The notes beneath the pieces are model-generated. The model saw only the letters and a list, made by a program, of their open reading frames with translations. It did no database searches and had not been told where the DNA came from. From Lathyrus oleraceus (lineage: Eukaryota > Streptophyta > Magnoliopsida > Fabales > Fabaceae), in the NCBI RefSeq assembly GCF_024323335.1, contig NC_066581.1, positions 440,411,816 through 440,475,815 of the forward strand: 64,000 nucleotides of DNA. The letters run 5' to 3'. Positions 58,801 through 64,000 of the stretch are shown one piece after another (the stretch's first letter is position 1; each line of letters begins with the position of its first letter). The translations under genes were made by a program, and so were the position numbers.

Positions 58801-60746
58801 TAATGCACTTTAATTTTGCCATTTCCATTTCTCTTATCCATCTCCATCTCCTTCTTCTTCTCCTTCTTATTTTTCTTTTTGATCAATGAGTTGAAGGTTG
58901 ATAAGTTAGCATTGGTTAGGGAGACTTAATCTTCCTTGATTCAAATCTAATTCATCTTGATCAATTGATCAAGTGAATGGCTTTGCATTAAGGATAGGTT
59001 GTCTTCTAAATCATGCAAAAGGCTTAAACCAACACAAGATCAATTCTCTTCTTCTTTTTGGCATGGCAAGTTGTTGGGACTTGGTTCACTAATCAAGACT
59101 CCTAACTTGTGTTTGTTGCCTACATTATTATTGACCGACCTCAGATAGTTGTGACTTCTACATAAGTCCAATTACGATTGCTTAACATAGCGCTAAATTT
59201 GCCTTATGGCACACTAACTACTAACACTAACTATTGACAATTAACATTTACTTTATGCACTTTACTTTTATGCAATTTACTATTCCTGTACATATTATCC
59301 ATTTGCTTTTCTCTTTGCTCACTTAAGCACATGTTTATGTTAATGCCATTTGCCTTTTGCTCACTTGAGCACATAATTGTGTATATATTATTATGCTTGT
59401 GTTCTGTTTTGTTTGTTGTGAACCAAATACAAAGAATGGACTTAGTTTCTAGGACTTTCCCTATGCAAAGAATGGAGAATTGGACTTAGATTCTAGGACT
59501 TTCCTTATGCAAATTGGAGTAAAAGAATCCTAATGATGAAGATGGACTAGAAGGACCAAATCTCTAAACTCACTCTTGTCCATTCTTGTTTTACTTCATG
59601 GAACTTTTGATGTGTGTGCTTTTGTGCTAGGAGTTTCCATTTACGCTTAATTGGAGGACCATTGCCATGTTCATCCAAGTGGAAGATACAAGATACATTG
59701 AGGATCTTTTAAGAGACTTATTTGATTGCTTATGCTTTGTGGTTGCTTATTCCAAAGGATGGGAGCTACTTGGATCATCAATATGATCTCAAGAGAGGGG
59801 CTCCATTATGGTTTTGATTCTTTATCCCTTCTCTTTTTGTTTTACTTAGGACTTAGCCCTTCTTCTTCTTCTCCCACTCTAACCCAAGCCAAAACCTTTT
59901 GTGCAAACATTTAACTATTGCTTTCAAACATTAGAAACCTAAGCCTTATGCTTTTGATTTTCAAACTTTCTTTTCACAATACTTATTTTGAATTGAGTCT
60001 TTAAGTCAACTTTGACCATTTTTGTACATACTTTTAATTGGTAAATATAACCCATCTAAATGTCTTTTTGTGGTTCCAATGGCCACCTTCTTAATCAAAT
60101 TTTCCATAACCTTTAGCTATTAGGTTTGAGTTATCTTTGTGGTAGATGTAATACTCACCTATATCCTTAGTGATGGACAATGAGTCTTCCATGCTTATTA
60201 TAGGGTTAACCCCTCCCTAGCATGTTGAAGCTATCCTCCCATGGTGGATTTGTGGTTTGGTTGAGTTTTCTCCCTTTGATAACAAAAGACCTTAAGGCTT
60301 TTGGACCAATCAATTCACCAACTTGTTTTGAGATTTTTACCCCGAACTACGAGGTTTTAATCCTAATCTTTTTTAAGATGGTACGTAGGCAATGGGTTTA
60401 TCCATCCAAACACAAAAACATGTAAATAACTTGTATATTCTCCTCTCATCTCTTCAATCAGGTTTGCACAAACAAATTTTCACAAAACAACAACCTTTAC
60501 CACAAGTGTGAAAAGGGCTCCCTAGGAGTACCTAGGATGTTTTGGGTGCCTAACACCTTCCCATTGCATAACCAACCCCCTTACCCGAATCTTTGTTTTC
60601 TTTTACTAGTTTTTGTTAAAACTTTTAGGTTTTTGTTCGCTTTCTAACAATTCCTTTGGATAAATAGAAGTGCGGTGGCGACTCGACTTGTATGATTTAC
60701 CTTGGATTTAGTCAATATCTCTAATGGTAACGAATACCCCGCTACA
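55860..60746 (+). repeat. 5' LTR of Ogre
   Basis: Starts TGTAAGACCCCAATTTTGTCC and ends CCCCGCTACA. The length is typical of Ogre. It has a strong TATA box at 57378 and mostly non-coding AT-rich DNA, and the repeated GATTCTAGGACTTTCC words near 59440-59510 are a local duplication. Confidence 0.9.
57378..57385 (+). promoter_or_regulatory. TATA box of the Ogre LTR
   Basis: CCCTCTATAAATAGAGACC, 1.5 kb into the LTR. Transcription would be expected about 30 bases downstream, near 57410. Confidence 0.75.
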
Positions 60747-60752
60747 GAAAAG

Positions 60753-60770
60753 TGGCGACTCTGCTGGGGA
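60753..60770 (+). promoter_or_regulatory. Ogre primer-binding site (tRNA-Arg type)
   Basis: TGGCGACTCTGCTGGGGA, six bases after the LTR end. Confidence 0.9.
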
Positions 60771-61659
60771 GTACTAGATCCATCCTAGTGGGGTTTGTCA
60801 ACTTTTCATGCTTGTTGTATTGTATTGTCTTGTGACATATTTTTGTGCAATTTGGGATTACTGTATTGTATGTAATGATTGATTTGCTTGATATTATTTC
60901 CTTGTATGCTTGGTGATCTTTGTGAGATGAGTTCTATACCCGGACTCGAGTGCACTTAGGATAGGAGAATGACGTAGTCTTGTTGACTTGTGTGGAGTTA
61001 TTCCTTAGCAATTTGACTTGCAAGTCCATTCACTTGGTGGAGGTTATGTTGGGATCAATAATGTCACACAAGTAAGTTGTGGTTAGACATTACTCTTTCC
61101 AATATAGACCTTAGAAGCCAAGGACCTTAGTTTACCAAGCCCATCTTGGCCTATTCTTAGGATGTAGTGCAAAAGTCATTCAAATGTAAGATTTGATACG
61201 ATTGTTACGCGATACTACACTCATAAGAGTCTCTCTTGAGAATATTTTTGGAATACGAGTAGTCATTTCTCCGATAATAACCGAAAGATGGGATGATGAC
61301 TATGGGAACCTCTTGTAGAACATGTTTGGCAGGTTTAAACCCTAGTGCACTCCCTTTGGGTGGTTCTTAACCAAGACTCCATGCTCGTGACTTACAACAA
61401 ACCCTTGATTCATGGTTGATCCGTTCATGTATCCTTAATATCAATGGAACTTGGGTGTTGATAAGGTGTAAGCCATAATCCACCAAAATGGATGATTGAT
61501 ATTAAGGATGATATGATCCATCCCATGACCTTTGTTTGGTGTGCTTTGCTTGATCCTTGAGTGTGATTGTTGCATTCATGCACCCATTTGCATCCATATC
61601 ATCAATAATGAAGAAAATTTTCAAGGAACTTAAGGGTTTTATTTGCAAAATTTTCAGAC
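60771..61659 (+). other. Ogre leader between primer site and ORF1
   Basis: About 0.9 kb without a convincing ORF. An ATG at 61557 opens an 84-codon frame, but the conserved protein is in the frame from 61660. Confidence 0.5.
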
Positions 61660-63111
61660 ATGGAAAGACAAAGAAGGAGTACAAAGAAGTACAGCTTCAG
61701 GCAACCAGATTTGAAAGAGTTAAGGAATCTGACATCCTATGTACTAGATCCCTTGGCTTTCAAGGCTCGTTTTGGGAAGCTTCTTCCTCTTCTGACTACT
61801 CAGGTGGATGAAGGGTTGATGAGTGTATTGGTTCAGTTTTATGATCCCTTGTACCGTTGCTTCACGTTCCCGGATTTCCAGCTTTTGCCTACACTTGAGG
61901 AGTATGCCTATCTTGTGGGTATACCTATTCTAGACCAGTTGCCATTCAGTGGCTTAGAGAGTATTCCTACTTCTCAAGAGATAGCTGACATGTTACACAT
62001 AGATGAATCTCTGGTTGATGCTCATATGACTACCAAAGGTGGAATTCAAGGTCTCCCTTCTTAGTTCCTCATCACTCAAGCTACTATGTATGGGAAGGCC
62101 ATGAGTGAGGATGCCTTTGAGGCCATATTTGTACTTCTCATCCATGGATTGGTATTATTCCCCAACATCGACAAGTTTGTGGATGTGAACGCTATTAGGA
62201 TCTTTTCTACTCTTAATCCTGTTCCGACTCTGTTGGGTGATACCTATTTCTCTTTGCATATGAGGAATGCAAAGGGTGGTGGTGCCATTGTGTGCTGTTT
62301 GCCTCTGTTGTATAAGTGGTTTATTTCTCACTTACCGCAAATGGTCGCTTTCAAGGAGAACAAAGGATGTCTACAGTGGTCCACGAGACTCATGTCTCTC
62401 ACTAATGATGATATCTCTTGGTACAACCGCGTGTATGATGGTATGCAGATTATCGACTCTTGTGGTGAATTCTCCAATGTACCTCTTCTTGGTACATGTG
62501 GTGGGATTAACTACAACCCTGTTTTGGCACGTCGTCAGCTTGGGTTCCCCCTAAAGGATAAACCTAATAACATTCTGTTAGAGGGTGTGTTCTTTCAGGA
62601 GGGTAAAGATCCCCAAAACTTGAAGGGAAGAATGGTCCGCGCTTGGCGCAAGATTCATAGGAAAGGAAGGAATGAGTTGGGTCCTAAGAATTGTGTCGCT
62701 ATGGAGCCTTACACTGCTTGGGTTAGGAAGAGAGTGTCTGAGTATCTCATGCCGTACGAGTATCCAAGACCTACACCTTTGGTTATGGTTGGGCCTTCAA
62801 CCCTCCCTAACCAAGGAGTAGAGGAGTTGAGAGACGAAGACCGGTCACGTGCTTGGATCCGTGAAAGGGAAGAGTTGCTTTAGCAGATTAAGGAGAAGGA
62901 TGCTTTGATAGAGTTCCTCGAACATCAGGTTATTGATGATCCTAATGATGCATGAACTTCTCTACTTCCTCAGTCTTCCAAGTTTTGGAAAAGGAAGTAC
63001 GATCGACTCGCCAAAGAGAAGGCGGATATGGAGGCAGCCTACGAGAGGGAGGTGAAGAGACTTCACGCATCCTATCTTCCTGTGTCCCGAGCTTTAGATG
63101 ATTGTTTCTAG
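61660..63111 (+). pseudogene. Ogre ORF1 (PMD-type extra ORF upstream of gag), three stops
   Basis: One frame of about 484 codons is broken only by TAG at 62062, TAG at 62881 and TGA at 62953. Each could come from a single transition. Visible blocks are VLDPLAFKARFGKLLPLLT, YDPLYRCFTFPDFQLLPTLE (residues about 65-85), EEYAYLVGIPI, HMRNAKGGGAIVCCLPLLYK, RKIHRKGRNELGPKN and a C-terminal coiled-coil-like tail (REREELL, then KRKYDRLAKEKADMEAAYER). The layout is that of PMD proteins; ORF1 function in Ogre is unknown. Gag starts about 190 bases downstream. Confidence 0.85.
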
Positions 63112-63302
63112 GGATCCATAGGATGATTATTTTCCTTTTCTCTTGTATATGATTGACAATGTTGTACTTATTTTCCCTGATAATATTTGACGAGATATTT
63201 CCATATGGGATAAATGTTTAATATTTCCAAAATTTTGCAAATAAAACCCTAGAGTTCCTTTGAAATAAAAAACAAATCATATGCACAAGCATTGCATGCA
63301 TC

Positions 63303-64000
63303 ATGTGCATAAGCAGGTTTTGTTCCCGGCTTCTTGTCCTGTGGTCTCACTCTGTGTTCTTCATTTATTTTGAAGATAAGCTGACTCACCGGTACTACAC
63401 CAGAGCCAACACTTCGAGACTGATGGATCATCTAGAACAAGAGAACCGCGAGCTGAAAGAGGAAGTGGCCAGATTAAGTGCCTTGATGGAATCATTCTTG
63501 GCTGCCCAGAGCCAGTCTTCTCCGACGCCTTCAACTCCTCCCCAGAGGACAGTCATCTCTGAGATTGTCTCCTCAACTGTGCCTGCACCTAGTACGCACT
63601 TTGCTCCAACGGGCATGCCAGCCAGATTCCCGTGGGGGATGCCTCCCAATTTTATGCCTGAGGGTCCTACTCCAACTTTTGCTTCTATGCCGGCATCTAG
63701 CCCGGTCCTTGCTGTTCCTCCTCCTGTCGTGCATACCATGCCCAAGGTAGACGACACCATCTATCATTCTGAGCCATCTGAAGGCCCAAATGTCAATGAG
63801 AAGATGGATGCTATGAATGATCAATTTCTTGAGCTTCGCAAGGAATTGAAAACTCTTAGAGGAAAGGATCTTTTCGGCAAGTCTGCTGCCGAACTGTGCT
63901 TGGTCCCCAATGTGAAGATCCCTGTGAAATTCAAGGTCCCTGACTTTGAAGAATACAAGGAAAATACTTGTCCTCTCAGCCACCTGGTCATGTATGCCAG
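63303..64000 (+). CDS. Ogre gag, N-terminal 232 codons, open at window end
   Basis: The frame is open from 63264. The first in-frame ATG is 63303 and a second lies at 63423. Residues before the second ATG (HRYYTRANTSRL) look conserved in Ogre gag, so I prefer the upstream start. Next come a charged coiled-coil (EQENRELKEEVARLSALMES), a Pro/Ser-rich linker (63500-63730), a second helix (KMDAMNDQFLELRKELKTL) and the start of the capsid (KIPVKFKVPDFEEYKENTCP, about 63920). The capsid start matches the decayed gag at about 4650 in the first element. Gag packages element RNA in the cytoplasm; the zinc knuckle and protease lie outside. Confidence 0.88.
   Translation, partial: MCISRFCSRLLVLWSHSVFFIYFEDKLTHRYYTRANTSRLMDHLEQENRELKEEVARLSALMESFLAAQSQSSPTPSTPPQRTVISEIVSSTVPAPSTHFAPTGMPARFPWGMPPNFMPEGPTPTFASMPASSPVLAVPPPVVHTMPKVDDTIYHSEPSEGPNVNEKMDAMNDQFLELRKELKTLRGKDLFGKSAAELCLVPNVKIPVKFKVPDFEEYKENTCPLSHLVMYA

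Larger units (their letters stand above)
55860..64000 (+). mobile_element. Ogre-type Ty3 element, 5' part, running off the window
   Basis: A 4887-bp LTR, a primer site, a leader, a PMD-type ORF1 and an open gag follow in the order known for Ogre. ORF1 has three stops, while gag is open to the window edge, so the element is moderately preserved. Protease, intron, pol and the 3' LTR would lie beyond 64000. Confidence 0.9.

Noticed and set aside
60753..60770. tRNA-like sequence (also 32266, 34658)
   Set aside because: Only the 12-18 bases complementary to a tRNA 3' end are present, at LTR edges; these are primer sites, not tRNA genes.

Overview
The window is nuclear DNA of a flowering plant. 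It is AT-rich and packed with LTR retrotransposons, and I can support only one intact host gene. Ogre-type Ty3 elements with LTRs near 4.9 kb, a tRNA-Arg-type primer site and an extra ORF before gag point to a legume, most likely tribe Fabeae (pea, vetch, faba bean, grasspea). That placement is inference from element types, not from a marker gene.

Layout, left to right. 1-13619: an old Tat/Ogre-like Ty3 element with a gag remnant but no pol that I can recognise. Its 3' non-coding part carries two tandem-repeat fields, and a copia solo LTR (1036-2382) sits inside its 5' LTR. It interrupts a copia (Sirevirus-like) pol gene whose remainder and LTR occupy 13620-15795. 15796-17560: non-coding DNA with AT and CT microsatellites. 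17560-36630: a degraded minus-strand LINE split into three pieces. One gap holds an Ogre LTR fragment (18078-20165). The other holds an Athila-like Ty3 element (20670-35870, target duplication GTTGA), which itself contains a young Tekay-type chromovirus (26008-34234, target duplication GTTGC).

36631-41005 is the host island. A two-exon gene for a Golgi-type family 17 glycosyltransferase lies on the minus strand (38171-40169). 41006-42784: an element with long inverted repeats enclosing a broken CC-NBS-LRR resistance-gene fragment. 43459-45105: hairpin MITEs embedded in long AT arrays.

45117-51714: the 3' part of a Tat-lineage element on the minus strand. Its integrase is followed by a plant-mobile-domain (PMD) ORF in antisense orientation, itself split by a 1.7-kb LTR-like insertion. 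51722-53735: a copia LTR with a gag remnant. 53736-55859: an inverted Ogre LTR piece. 55860-64000: the 5' part of an Ogre element on the plus strand (complete LTR, primer site, PMD-type ORF1 with three stops, and an open gag running off the window).

No element is demonstrably autonomous. The best preserved, the chromovirus, keeps a 1384-codon gag-pol frame but lacks part of its integrase catalytic core. The nesting gives a relative order: LINE, then Athila, then chromovirus. All coordinates, family calls and divergence counts were made by eye.
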